A DNA stretch of 64,000 nucleotides from Megaustenia siamemsis. Taxonomy: Eukaryota; Mollusca; Gastropoda; Stylommatophora; Ariophantidae. The stretch lies in NCBI GenBank assembly GCA_032433765.1, contig JAVIAB010000073.1, forward strand, positions 57,921,565-57,985,564, read 5' to 3'. The position numbers and the translations under genes were made by a program. Within the stretch, counting starts at the first letter, position 1, and the number at the start of each line of letters is the position of its first letter. A model generated the notes under the pieces. That model had not been told where the DNA came from and searched no databases. It was given only the letters and a program-made list of their open reading frames with translations. Below, in pieces: positions 22,575 through 31,807 of this stretch.

Positions 22575-22579
22575 TTCAA

Positions 22580-22770
22580 TACCCTGCAAAAGCTTTCTGG
22601 AAGTAGAATAACTAGTCTGTTCAAGTGAATAGAAGTCAAAGAGGGAAGGCAATCCGGTATAAAAATACAACACTGACTTCGGATGAAACAGACCAAAAGG
22701 CACATATATCACAGTCTGCTGTAAGCCAAAGCACAGCGCATTTAACCCTATTTAACGTCTTTTTATTGCG
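22580..22770 (+). repeat. Dispersed repeat R2, copy 2
   Basis: Contains CAAGTGAATAGAAGTCAAAG and GACCAAAAGGCACATATATC as at 6540-6625, then CGCATTTAACCCTATTTAAC and GTCTTTTTATTGCGC, which match 35425-35450 and 55600-55645. No ORF. Confidence 0.5.
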
Positions 22771-23164
22771 CATAACAGAAGGGCTAACGATTGTGAGAGC
22801 ACAAACAAAAACATATCGATTATTTATTTCACTACTTAACTGTTAAAATATCAAAAGGCTCATTGATTATTTCATAAAGAAAATGTGTTTGCGTTTCAGA
22901 GCTTTCTTAGGGTGAAAGGACACAGCCAACTACATATATGACCTGCAGGCACAAAATAAATAGGAAAACGCCCCAAATAGAGTGACGTTTTAAATTGTGC
23001 GAACTCTAGCTGAAAATGTCGCTCCAGTAGGGCGGTGGTATTTTCCGATTCATTTTCTGCCCGCGGGTCATCAATATAGTTGGTTGTGGTTAGGGCATCT
23101 CCACGTTCACTTCAGATAGGTGGAGAGTTTGTATTCGTAGATAGGGAGGGACTTGGGGTGGGAT

Positions 23165-23360
23165 GTATCAAGAGTTATCGTTACGGACGTTGTGAGCACC
23201 GGTAATGGAGTAGTTGTTCTTGTTTGAAGCTTACAATGGTAGAGTGAAGATAAAAACTGAAAGATACTGGTCATACACACGGTGTACAGGTCAAGGTAAC
23301 TGTTAAATCTGCTGATAAATTCTTTGATTAGACCAAAGGTCACATTCGTAAGGCTTCCAG
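23165..23360 (+). repeat. Dispersed repeat R3, copy 2
   Basis: Shares with 20740-20925 the ordered blocks GTTGTGAGCACCGGTAATGG, AGTAGTTGTTCTTG, TGAAAGATACTGG, GGTCAAGGTAACTGTTAAAT and GATTAGACCAAAGGTCACAT. Unknown function. Confidence 0.55.
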
Positions 23361-23419
23361 TGTGTTGCAGTGAAGTGGGAAAAGACGTTTGGTTTGAAGC
23401 AGTTGCTACTTACCTTAGT

Positions 23420-23880
23420 AATAATCAGACAATTTGTGTCTTTATTTTATAATGGCCAACAAACGTGTGACTCCCTATAATAATTAAGAGGCATTTTGCG
23501 ACTCTGAACTGGACTACAAAGGACAAGAGGTAGGGTTCGATCCTGACCGACGGCTGCCTGGTTCACCCAGCCTTAAATGGGTACCGGATTTTTTTCTGGG
23601 AAAGTAAAGCGGCACGGGCGTAATACCGACCACATTACCCCAAAAATCATACCGAAGGTCTGTAAAAATTATGGTCACTAACACCATATTCCCTATACGC
23701 CACATGACGTGACGGGGTCTCTTTACTTTACTTTTTTATTTTGTGACTCTATTTTTATAATAGCCAAGAAACTTGTGACTCCATTAAATAATAACCAGAC
23801 AGTTTGCGGCATTATTTTTGTTATAGCTAAGTAACTCGTGACTCTCATTTATAACAGTTGAGTTACCCTTGACAACATTT
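23420..23880. repeat. Degenerate ~28-bp repeat, split by SINE A
   Basis: Irregular units built on TTATAATAGCCAAGTAACTC plus GTGACTCC recur at 23452-23500 and 23750-23870, and again at 26000-26157 and 27553-27610. The SINE A at 23504-23735 and the LINE at 26158-27552 sit inside this pattern, so the repeat predates both. Confidence 0.6.
23504..23735 (+). mobile_element. SINE A, slightly 5'-truncated
   Basis: Begins in the middle of the tRNA head (GAACTGGACTACAAAGGAC), keeps box B GGTTCGATCC and the whole body, and ends ACGTGACGGGGTCTC with a TTTACTTTACTTTTT tail. Box A is lost. Confidence 0.9.
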
Positions 23881-23962
23881 TATAAGAAGCAATTACGATT
23901 GTAAAGAAAACATGCTGAAAACATTCATGGTGATACTTCCCAATAAATAACAACATTGAAAA

Positions 23963-24219
23963 ATGGCCTCGGCCCAAATTATTTCTCCTTCCCCAACTCC
24001 AAAAACATTTGGCGATCTCATTGAAAGTCTCGATCTAAACTCACAAGCTAGGAACAAGGTTGAACAGAAACTCGTATGCTTCCATCACTGAAGCAACTAA
24101 ACGGACAGTACAAGGATCAAATAGAAGGGAATTCCTTAACCGGACAGGCCGAAAGATTAGGACTGGATCTCTTCAGTTTTGGTGAACATGAAACCTTGCT
24201 AAACGAAACAATGCAATAA
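23963..24219 (+). pseudogene. Unrecognised protein-like fragment with one frameshift
   Basis: An ATG at 23963 opens MASAQIISPSPTPKTFGDLI and continues ESLDLNSQARNKVEQK; after a one-base shift near 24075 the next frame reads RMLPSLKQLNGQYKDQIEG, NSLTGQAERLGLDLFSFG and ends at a stop at 24217-24219. The composition is balanced and soluble-looking, unlike the surrounding low-complexity ORFs, and the join is smooth, which suggests a decayed coding region of about 85 codons. I do not recognise the family; a retroelement gag/ORF1 or a processed pseudogene are both possible. Confidence 0.35.
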
Positions 24220-24469
24220 AGTCCTAACGGCGATGTGACGAGTGTACAGAGAAGTAATGTCAAATAAACGTTTCTTTTTGTTTGTCGCTGACTCAGATCT
24301 CATTATTGGTTCTAGGATCGGTGAATTAATTAAGATCCAACTACACGGTAGGATAGAATCAGTTGAGATTATATTTAGTATAAAGCCAAGGGAGCCGTGG
24401 ACTGCCAAAAATGTGAATGTGAAGATACAAGAAGCGGTAATTGTGAAAAGGTAGATTATAACACAAATG

Positions 24470-24705
24470 AGGAAAGGCGGTTCAGAATTGTAGGGCATGT
24501 ATGGAGAAGAGGTGTGTTGGAGTTCTTAATAAGAGAAGAAACAGAGGCTAAGAGAGGTAGAGACAGGGAAAGGAAAATATGCTTAATAATTCGATGGCGT
24601 GGCAAGGGAACAGGGGAGTTACTTTACAACGGACAAGATTGAGAGTTATGGAGGGACATGATCTCCAACATCTCTCAGGTCATTGACCATGATTGAAATG
24701 ACGAG
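24470..24705 (+). pseudogene. LINE C-terminal fragment, E/G-like
   Basis: Translates as RFRIVGHVWRRGVLEFLIRE, ETEAKRGRDRERK and, after a shift, LWRDMISNIS. This is the GHVMRRE...GRRDRGKQREK...LWRDMI pattern that ends families E and G, but too diverged to place. One or more frameshifts. Confidence 0.6.
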
Positions 24706-24721
24706 CTAACTCCATTTTCCG

Positions 24722-24862
24722 TGATAACCCTTGTAATCCAGTCAGCCAGCCAGCCAAACAAATAAGCAATCAGAATAACCAGCCAACCAACCAACCAACC
24801 AACCAACCAACCAACCAACCAACCAACCAACCAAACAACCAACCAAACAACCAACCAACCAA
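24722..24862. repeat. (AACC)n microsatellite
   Basis: Mostly AACC tetranucleotides with AACA interruptions. The minus-strand Gly-Trp-Leu-Val ORFs over it are translations of the repeat. Confidence 0.97.
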
Positions 24863-25246
24863 CAGGCATACATTATAGTCTGACATTATTTTTTGTTGTT
24901 TGGACCTTCGAGTAGGGCTTGATGAGATAGAGTATATCTGATGCCCATAAAATGCCAAGATGAAGTCGAATGTAATAGTTTGAAAGGGCAGATATCGGAG
25001 CTTGCTGTGTGCTTTAAACTACGACACTGAACAGTTTACGCCAGTCCGCTCTCTTGGTTATATAAACAAGAATTATAAAAAAAAAAAACAACACTGGACA
25101 CGTCTTATTATAGTACCCATACTATTGAATGATCATAGGTAAGGTATATTGTAGTGTTACATCAGGTAGCGATACTTTTCTAGAGATAGTTTCTCCAAAT
25201 TTTAAAGATTAGGTGGACCATAGAGTCCACAAACCGACATAATTGG

Positions 25247-25370
25247 GAGTTATTGAGTAATTTGTGGGTCATCATCATTGCACTCCAAACATGTGTATAG
25301 GTGCTGAGATCCCCTCCTCAGCAAGTCCCGCAGAGTTCAGCGGCAGACAACTCCAGTTCTGACATAATTG
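25247..25370 (-). pseudogene. LINE family A 3' terminal fragment
   Basis: Minus strand matches the end of family A (GTTGTCTGCCGCTGAACTCT, GCGGGACTTGCTGAGGAGGG, then ATGATGATGACCCACAAATT and ACTCAATAACTC tail). About 35 codons remain, ending just before a SINE A. Confidence 0.8.
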
Positions 25371-25392
25371 GGAATTAAACCTGAGCAAGTTG

Positions 25393-25568
25393 ACGCTTCC
25401 GGTTCACCCAGCCTTAAGTGGGTACCGGATTTTTTTCTGGGAAAGTGAAGCGGCACGGGCGTAATACCGACCACATTATCCCAAAAATCATGTGTTGAAG
25501 GTCTGTAAAATTTATGGTCACCAACACCATATTCCCTATACGCCACTTGGTGTGACGAGGGTACTTTA

Positions 25569-25602
<34 letters not shown>
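25393..25602 (+). mobile_element. SINE A body with poly-T end
   Basis: Begins CTTCCGGTTCACCCAGCCTT, so the tRNA head is absent. It ends CGAGGGTACTTTACTC and continues into an unbroken run of about 32 T (25571-25602). The last T run may be a pol III-type terminator expanded after insertion. Confidence 0.88.
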
Positions 25603-25604
<2 letters not shown>

Positions 25605-26157
25605 TTCAAAAGTAGACACGAAGAATGATTTTGTTGAATAATTTTTAAATAAAAATGTGAACAGGTTTAGTTGTCAAGGGACACAATATGCCCAGAGAAA
25701 TCTAAATTAATAATTGTTGTATTTGTATTGATTATTGCCCTTACCTATTGTTGCATGGTCGTTAGCTGTTTTTATGTGATTGTGTCTGTTCTGAGTATGT
25801 TCAGGCTATGAGTATGTGAACAGTTTCTCCTGGTGCACATCCAACATATTTACTGTTCAACTTTTATTCGGTTATACTTGTGTGAGTTTTCCAAGTTGTT
25901 TTTCTTTTGCAGTTATACGTGGCTGATTACTATGTATTCTTTGTCTCCTTTTCCTATTTTCAGAGTAACCACAGTCATTTCTAACCTTTTTCAAAGGTAC
26001 TCCTTATAATATCCAAATAATCAACGACCCCCTTTTATAATAGCCAAGTAACTGTCGATTTACCTTTAAAATACCAAAATGAACCGCTACGACCTTTTGT
26101 AATACCTAAGTAACCCGTGACCCCATCTTATAACAACTAAGTAAACAACGATCCCCT
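25603..26157. other. Unassigned DNA ending in degenerate 28-bp repeat
   Basis: No gene recognised to 25990. From about 26000 the TTATAATAGCCAAGTAACT pattern described at 23420 resumes until the LINE at 26158. Confidence 0.5.
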
Positions 26158-27552
26158 CGATGATAATCATCGTGTGCCATCTCCGCAACGAAGGTTGGCT
26201 ACAATGGAGCGCCATTCTGCTCTGTCTCTTGCTTTGATGGTGCAGGCTGTCTGTCATAGGCTGACTTGTCCATCTTTTGATGTTACTCGTCCATGTTAGT
26301 CTTGATCTGCCTCTGCCTCTTTTACCTTGTATTTTCCCCTCCAAGATTACTTTTAGTAGGCTGGTGTGTCTTTTAACATGGCCTAAAAATCTCATTTGTC
26401 TTGTTCGAATTGTATTTAGTAGTTCTCTTTTCATATTTAGTTGTTTTAAGACTTCATCGTTTGTTTTCTTTCCTTTCCATCCAATTCTAACTATTCTTCT
26501 CTATATCCACATTTAGTGTTCATTTCAGTTGTACATTTTCCAGCACTAGTTATACTATGGCCAATGTAGTTGTAGTTCTGAACTGTCTCCAGGTCTATTC
26601 CTTCAATTTTGATAACCACTTGTAGGTTTTGAGTATTTTCTTTGTTTATGATCATAGCTTTAGTCTTTTTGAAATTCATATCTAATCCATATTTTTTTTG
26701 CTTGTCATGTTTATTTCATTAAGTAATTATTGTAGATCTTTAGGATTTTCTGCTATTAGTACAGTATCGTCTGCATATCTTAGGTTATTGATTATCTTTC
26801 CATTAATTTGTAGGCCTGGCATCTCTGTGATGTTTTTAAAGATTTGCTCAGTGTATAGATTAAACAAGCTTGGTGATAGAATGCACCCCTCTTACTCCGC
26901 TTTTTATATCAATGGGTGTAGAGTTCTCTTTGTTATATTTTATTATTGCTGTTTGCTCCCAGTATAAATTACATATTAGTTGTATGTCCATGTCATCTAG
27001 ATGTATCTCTTTTAGGCATTCTATAAGTTGTTTGTGGTGTATTCCGTCAAAAATGTTGGTATAGTCTATGAAGCAGGCATATGTTGGTTTGTTTACTTCT
27101 GTGTACGTTTCGATTAGTGTTCTCATGCAGAATAAGGCTTCTTTTGTCCCAATATTTTTCTTAAATCTAAATTGCTGCTCATCTAATTCAGTATTGATTT
27201 TATTCTGAATCCTTCCTTGTATAACTTTTAGCAAGATTTTTGTAGCTTAGCTCATTAGGCTTATTGTTCTAAAGTCACTGCATTCAACTGCACCATTTTT
27301 TTTAGACAATGCAATGAAAGTTGATGTTTTTAGTTCATTCAATATGTATCCTGTATGGTATATGTCGTTGCATATGTCTGTAATCACTTCAATGTCAAAA
27401 TCTTCTAGTGCATGTATCATCTCTGTCTGTATGCTGTCAGGTCCTGCTGCTTTTCCCTTTCTCATTGTTTTTATAACCTTTTCCACCTCAGATTTTAAGA
27501 TTTTATAGCCTGATGTACATTTTATAATTGTTTTCTTGTTTCTTTGATCCAT
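26158..27552 (-). pseudogene. LINE family D (RTE-like): reverse transcriptase and C-terminus, 5'-truncated
   Basis: Minus strand from 27552: VIKTMRKGKAAGPDSIQTEM, FIALSKKNGAVECSDFRTIS, QQFRFKKNIGTKEALFCMRT, ACFIDYTNIFDGIHHKQL (first catalytic Asp), [40 protein letters not shown] (catalytic YADD, about 26790), MNFKKTKAMIINKE, YNYIGHSITSAGKCTTEM and RTRQMRFLGHVKRH. GKRGRGRSRLTW follows, then a TGAT-rich end. Reverse transcriptase motifs are in correct order but the frame is broken near 26880, 26690 and 26490 and by stops. No RNase H and no endonuclease. It is inserted in the degenerate 28-bp repeat. Confidence 0.92.
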
Positions 27553-27659
27553 TTATAAAAGCCAAGTAATATGTGAACTCTTTACGCGAGTCCAGTAATT
27601 TGCTACTCCAATTAGTATTTTGAAATTTTAAATATTCTGAAAACATTCGAAGTGATAGT

Positions 27660-27935
27660 TAGTTTAAAAATTGCTATTAAAATATCCTTTACGACTGCCC
27701 TTCCATCCAATCCATCTCCTTCATAGTAATTACTCTGCGACTACTTTGTGGCCTCAACACACAGGTTGAACCGTGTTTTTGAGCAAGTTTAGTTATATTT
27801 CTTGGAGTGATTTTTTAAGACTATTTCTTTGATGCTATTTCCTTTCATATTTTATTTTATTTTTCTGTTTCCTTTCCTAATAAACGGGAGAAGTAGTAAC
27901 AATGAATGGAATATGCATAGAGGAAATGGACTTCA
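27660..27935. other. Unassigned DNA
   Basis: No recognised feature; the first bases (CTGAAAACATTCGAAGTGAT at about 27640) resemble 23910-23935, extending the older repeat unit. Confidence 0.4.
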
Positions 27936-28012
27936 TCATCGTCACCACTATCACTATCACTATCACTATCACTACCACTACCACTACCACTACCACTATC
28001 ACTATCACCAAC
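27936..28012. repeat. (CACTAT/CACTAC)n microsatellite
   Basis: Hexanucleotide CACTAT and CACTAC units in a run, giving Asp-Ser or His-Tyr repeats in shadow ORFs. Confidence 0.95.
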
Positions 28013-28095
28013 ATTATTATTTTTATTGTCATCATATACTATATCTGACAACATAAGTGATCATGTCTCTCCATAAACTTTCTGTCTCTTCATTT

Positions 28096-28390
28096 GTTTA
28101 TCAGTTTTAAATGTTAACTTCACGTATCTTTATCAGTTTATACATTTGTATGTTAACTTTCTGTCTCTTTATTTGTTCATAATTTTGTATGTTAACTTTC
28201 TGTCTTTTTATTTGTTCATCAATTTGTATGTTAACTTTCTGTCTTTTTATTTGTTCAAAATTTTTTATGTTAACTTTCTGTCTCTTTATTTGTTCATCAA
28301 TTTGTATGTTAACTTTCTGTCTCTTTATTTGTTCATCAATTTGTATGTTAACTTTCTGTCTCTTTATTTGTTCATCAATTTTAAGTTTTC
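28096..28390. repeat. 39-bp minisatellite, about 7 copies
   Basis: The unit begins TATGTTAACTTTCTGTCTCT and continues TTATTTGTTCATCAATTTG. The period is 13 codons, so a plus-strand frame with VNFLSLYLFINLY repeats stays open from 28146 to 28427; I do not consider it a gene because there is no conserved flank and units drift at random positions. Confidence 0.93.
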
Positions 28391-28724
28391 GCCAAGTTTG
28401 TTCAATCGTTTGTGTTTACTTGCTTAAGAGATAAGGCTGGATGAAACAAGAGTGCATATTTTGAGAGATGATTCTAGAGGTGGAAAAGGAGTCTGATCGA
28501 TAGGGAGTGCTTAGTGGAAAAAGCAGATATACTTACAATCAATACCTTACACGAACAATCAGTGTGCATTCACAATCAGAAATGCTGGAACGTTAGGTGG
28601 AGCGGGTATGGGAATATACAAAATATAATGGCTCTGATTAAATGAATAGAAGAGAACAAAGGTTGACAGCATGTTAGTGGAATAACGGATGTGCTGGTTG
28701 ACATAAAACGAAATATCACTTATA

Positions 28725-29055
28725 AGTAAGTAAAGTAAAGTAAAGTAAAGTAAAGTAAAGTAAAATAAAGTAAAGTAAAGTAAAGTAAAGTAAAGTAAAG
28801 TAAAGTAAAGTACCCCCGTCACGCCAAGTGGCGTATAGGGAAATATGGTGTTAGTGACCCTATATTTTACAGACCTTCAGCACATGATTTTTGGGGTAAT
28901 GTGGTCGTTATTACGCCCGTGCCGCTTTACTTTCCCAGAAAACAATCATGTACCCATTAAAGGCTGGGTGAACCCGAAAGCCGTCGGTTGGGATCGAACC
29001 CTACCTCTTGTCCTTTGCAGTCCAGTTCACTAACCACTGAGCTATCGCGGCTCCC
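28725..29055 (-). mobile_element. SINE A, full-length with expanded pentanucleotide tail
   Basis: Complete copy on the minus strand: GGGAGCCGCGATAGCTCAGT head (29055 downwards), box B GGTTCGATCC near 28998, body, and CGTGACGGGGGTACTTTACT end. The tail is (CTTTA)n about 85 bases long (28725-28812). AAATAyCACTTATA flanks it at 28711-28724 and 29056-29069 with one mismatch, a 14-bp target duplication. Confidence 0.96.
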
Positions 29056-29281
29056 AAATACCACTTATAGCGGGCGTTAAATGTGAAGCAACAGCTGGAG
29101 ACATTTGTGTATATGTCAGTGTACATGCACACACAGGCATTGTAACAAATGCTTTAGTAATCAAGCTAAGTGGACTGTTGAGCAAATGGAAGCAAATTGG
29201 TATAACAGGCTAACCAGGAAAGTAAACTAAAGGCCAAGTTTACAAATCCGTAATTTTGGAAATAACACATAAAGTCACAGT

Positions 29282-29703
29282 AACTGGTCTGATTGTGATA
29301 ATTGTAACTGGTGACAAGGGAAGTGTAACTGTTGAAATGGGAACTGTACATGGTGACATGGGAACTGTAAATGTTGACATGGAAAATGTAACTGGTGACA
29401 AGAGAAGTGTAACTGGTGAAACGAGAACTGTAAATGGTGACATGGGAAATGTAACTGGTGACAAGGGAAGAGTAACTGGTGAAATGAGAACTGTAAATGG
29501 TGACATGGGAAATGTAACTGGTGACAAGGGAAGAGTAACTGGTGAAATGGGTACTGTAAATGGTGACATGTAAAATGTAACTGGTGACAAGGGAAGTGTA
29601 ACTGATGAAATGAGAACTGTAAATGGTGACATGGGAAATGTAACTGGTGAGAAGGGAAGAGTAACTGGTGAAATGGGTACTGTAAATGGTGACAAGGGAA
29701 CAC
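29282..29703. repeat. 21-bp minisatellite, first block
   Basis: Units of the form AACTGGTGACAAGGGAAGTG plus T, alternating with AAATGGTGACATGGGAAATG-type units. 21 bp is seven codons, so frames remain open on both strands (GDMGNVT on plus; SPVTFPM on minus). The block ends where a LINE D fragment begins. Confidence 0.95.
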
Positions 29704-30207
29704 TCTCACCATCGAGTGCCGTCTCCGCAACGAAAGTTGACTACCATGGAGCGCAATTCTGCTATGTCTCTTCCTTTGATTGTGCAGGTTGTCATAGGCT
29801 GATTTGTCCATCTTTTGATGTTACTCGTCCATGTTAGTCTTGGTCTGCCTCTGCCTCTTTTACCTTGTATTTTCTCCTCCAGGATTACTTTTAATAGGCT
29901 GTTGTGTCTTTTAACATGGCCCAAAAATCGTATTTGTCTTATTTGAATTATTTTGGTGCCATTCTCTATTCCTCATTCTTTGTCTATATTACTGCCCAGA
30001 TATATGTAAGATTGTACGTCTAATAGAGGTATTTCTCCTATTATTATTTGGTTATTGCCATCTGCATTAATTCTCATAATTTTGGTCTTATCTCTATTTA
30101 TTTTCAATCCCAGCTGTTGTGATCTCTCATCATATATGCTAATATTATCTTACACCTGTTGATGGTTAGGTCTAATAGGAGGGCTATGTCATCTGCAAAA
30201 GTCTAAA
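29704..30207 (-). pseudogene. LINE family D-like 3' part inserted in the 21-bp array
   Basis: Minus strand starts FADDIALLLDLTI (reverse transcriptase F-ADD box, about 30195), LGLKINRDKTKIM region with a stop, IPLLDVQSYIYLGSNIDKE, then RFLGHVKRHNSLLKVILEEK and GKRGRGRPRLTWTSNIKRWT. It lacks about 100 residues found between the YLG and GHVKRH motifs in other copies, so it has an internal deletion or joins two related families. Ends near the GTGCCGTCTCCGC block typical of family D. Confidence 0.82.
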
Positions 30208-30210
30208 TCA

Positions 30211-30243
30211 TTAAGTTGCTTGGTTAGTGACCAAGCAACTTAA
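30211..30243. repeat. Perfect hairpin: 14-bp arms, 5-nt loop
   Basis: TTAAGTTGCTTGGT (30211-30224) and its exact reverse complement ACCAAGCAACTTAA (30230-30243) surround TAGTG. It lies at the junction between the LINE fragment and flanking DNA, so it may be a repair or priming scar and not a terminator. Confidence 0.85.
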
Positions 30244-30287
30244 CACCATATAATGCATTAAAAATAATGTTAGTCAACATAATCAAA

Positions 30288-30775
30288 CATGTTACTGGTG
30301 ACATGGCAAATGTAAATAGTGACAAGAGAAGTGTAACTGGCGAAGTGGGAACTGTAAATGGTGACAAGGGAACTGTAAATGGTGACATGGTAAATGTAAT
30401 TGGTGACAAGGGAAGTGTAACTGGTGAAATAGGAACTGTAAATGGTGACAAAGGAAGTGTAACTGGTGAAATAGGAACTGTAAATAGTGACAAGAGAAGT
30501 GTAACTGGCGAAGTGGGAACTGTAAATGGTGACATGGGAAATGTAACTGGTGACAAGGGAAGTGTAACTGGTGACAAGGGAAGTGTAACTGGTGAAATGA
30601 GAACTGTAAATGGTGACATGGGAAATGTAACTGGTGAAATGGAAAGTGTAACTGGTGAAATCGGAACTGTAAATGGTGACATGGGAAATGTAACTGGTGA
30701 CAAGGGAAGTGTAACTGGTGAAATGGGAACTGTAAATGGTGAATGGGAACCGTAACTGGTGACATGGAAACTGTG
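30288..30775. repeat. 21-bp minisatellite, second block
   Basis: Same unit family as 29282-29703 (AACTGGTGAAATGGGAACTG plus T and variants). Both blocks keep the same strand and a compatible composition, so they were probably one array before the LINE insertion. The plus-strand frame stays open for 162 codons as a result of the period. Confidence 0.95.
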
Positions 30776-30794
30776 AAAATAAATAAAAGATAAA

Positions 30795-31400
30795 TATTAT
30801 TATAGAGAGAACCTTCCGAGGTGATATATCAGCGAATAACTTCAGGGGAAGAGGTATGTTAACAACACGCGGAGATAAATAAAAATTAACAAATAATACA
30901 AAAAAAAAAACAGCCAAAAAAACAACAACACAAAAAAAACAAAGAACAATAGACGTTCTGAAGCAGGATCGAAACCGTGCTCCTTGGCACAGCGCTTTGC
31001 CACGAGAACCAAACGGTAGAGAAACGGCCAACTCAGGCACCTTAAACAGTAGCTATCATTGGCGATGTCTTTCACGCAGGTGTAATCAAGACTATAACAT
31101 TTGGTTACGAACACAACTCTGGAATAATTCGTGGATCTGTATTTCCCCATTAGGACATGTATCTCCAGTAGGGCTGAATACTTGCGTTTAGGTAAACTAT
31201 TATAGGAGGACACAGCACGTTTCTAGTGGTCTACATTGGAGAAAAATAAAAATAAATGAATATTTTTTATTATAAATATAATATAATATAAAATAATATA
31301 AAAAAATGAAACCTCCGAGGCGATAGATCAACGAATAACTTCAGGAGAAGAGGTCTGTTTACAGCACGAGGAAAAAAAACACACACAAATAACCAACAAA
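30795..31400. repeat. Direct duplication within the 21-bp array region
   Basis: The segment at 30808-30870 (CCGAGGTGATATATCAGCGA, ATAACTTCAGGGGAAGAGGT) recurs at 31316-31380 (CCGAGGCGATAGATCAACGA, ATAACTTCAGGAGAAGAGGT), each followed by an A-rich stretch with ACAAATAA words. About 500 bp separates the two; it looks like a duplicated unit that includes the tRNA-like block at 30955-31045. Confidence 0.7.
30955..31045 (-). mobile_element. tRNA-like SINE head
   Basis: Minus strand reads CTACCGTTTGGTTCTCGTGG and, 25 bases on, GCACGGTTTCGATCCTGC, resembling box A and box B spacing of a tRNA-derived SINE similar to SINE C. Box B has an extra T. No body that matches other copies. Tentative. Confidence 0.35.
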
Positions 31401-31454
31401 TAAAACACAAAAACGTTCAGTGTTGTAAACATACATATTCCCCTGAAGATATTC

Positions 31455-31805
31455 CCTTGGAAAGTGTAAGTGGTGACATTTGAAGTGTAAACTGGTGACA
31501 TGTGAACAGTAATTTGTGACATTTGAAGTGTAACTGGTGACACGGGAAGAGTAATTGGTGACATGGAAGCTGTAACTATGACACGAGAAGTGTAATTGGT
31601 GAAATGAGAAATGTAATTGGTGAAATGAGAAGTGTAATTGGTGAAATGGAAAGTGTAAATTATAAGGGAAGTGTATCTAGCGACATATAAATAATAACTT
31701 GTGACAGGTGAAGTGTAACGGGTGACATGGGAACTGGAAATGTGATGAGTGAACTGTAACTGGTGACACAGGAAGTGTAACTGGTGAAGTGGGAAGTGTA
31801 ACTGG
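31455..31805. repeat. 21-bp minisatellite, third and most degenerate block
   Basis: AGTGTAACTGGTGACACGGG-type units with frequent indels, ending where LINE A begins. Probably the diverged edge of the same original array. Confidence 0.85.
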
Positions 31806-31807
31806 TG

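Noticed and set aside
24675..24958. Trp-Leu-Val-Gly repeat peptides
   Set aside because: They are translations of the AACC microsatellite.
25571..25602. Poly-T run as a functional terminator or promoter element
   Set aside because: It is the tail region of a truncated SINE A with no promoter left, so no transcript end is implied.
29240..30755. Heptad-like repeat protein (GDMGNVT) across the 21-bp array
   Set aside because: Open on both strands and in several frames; a LINE insertion splits it and unit changes are not biased to silent sites.
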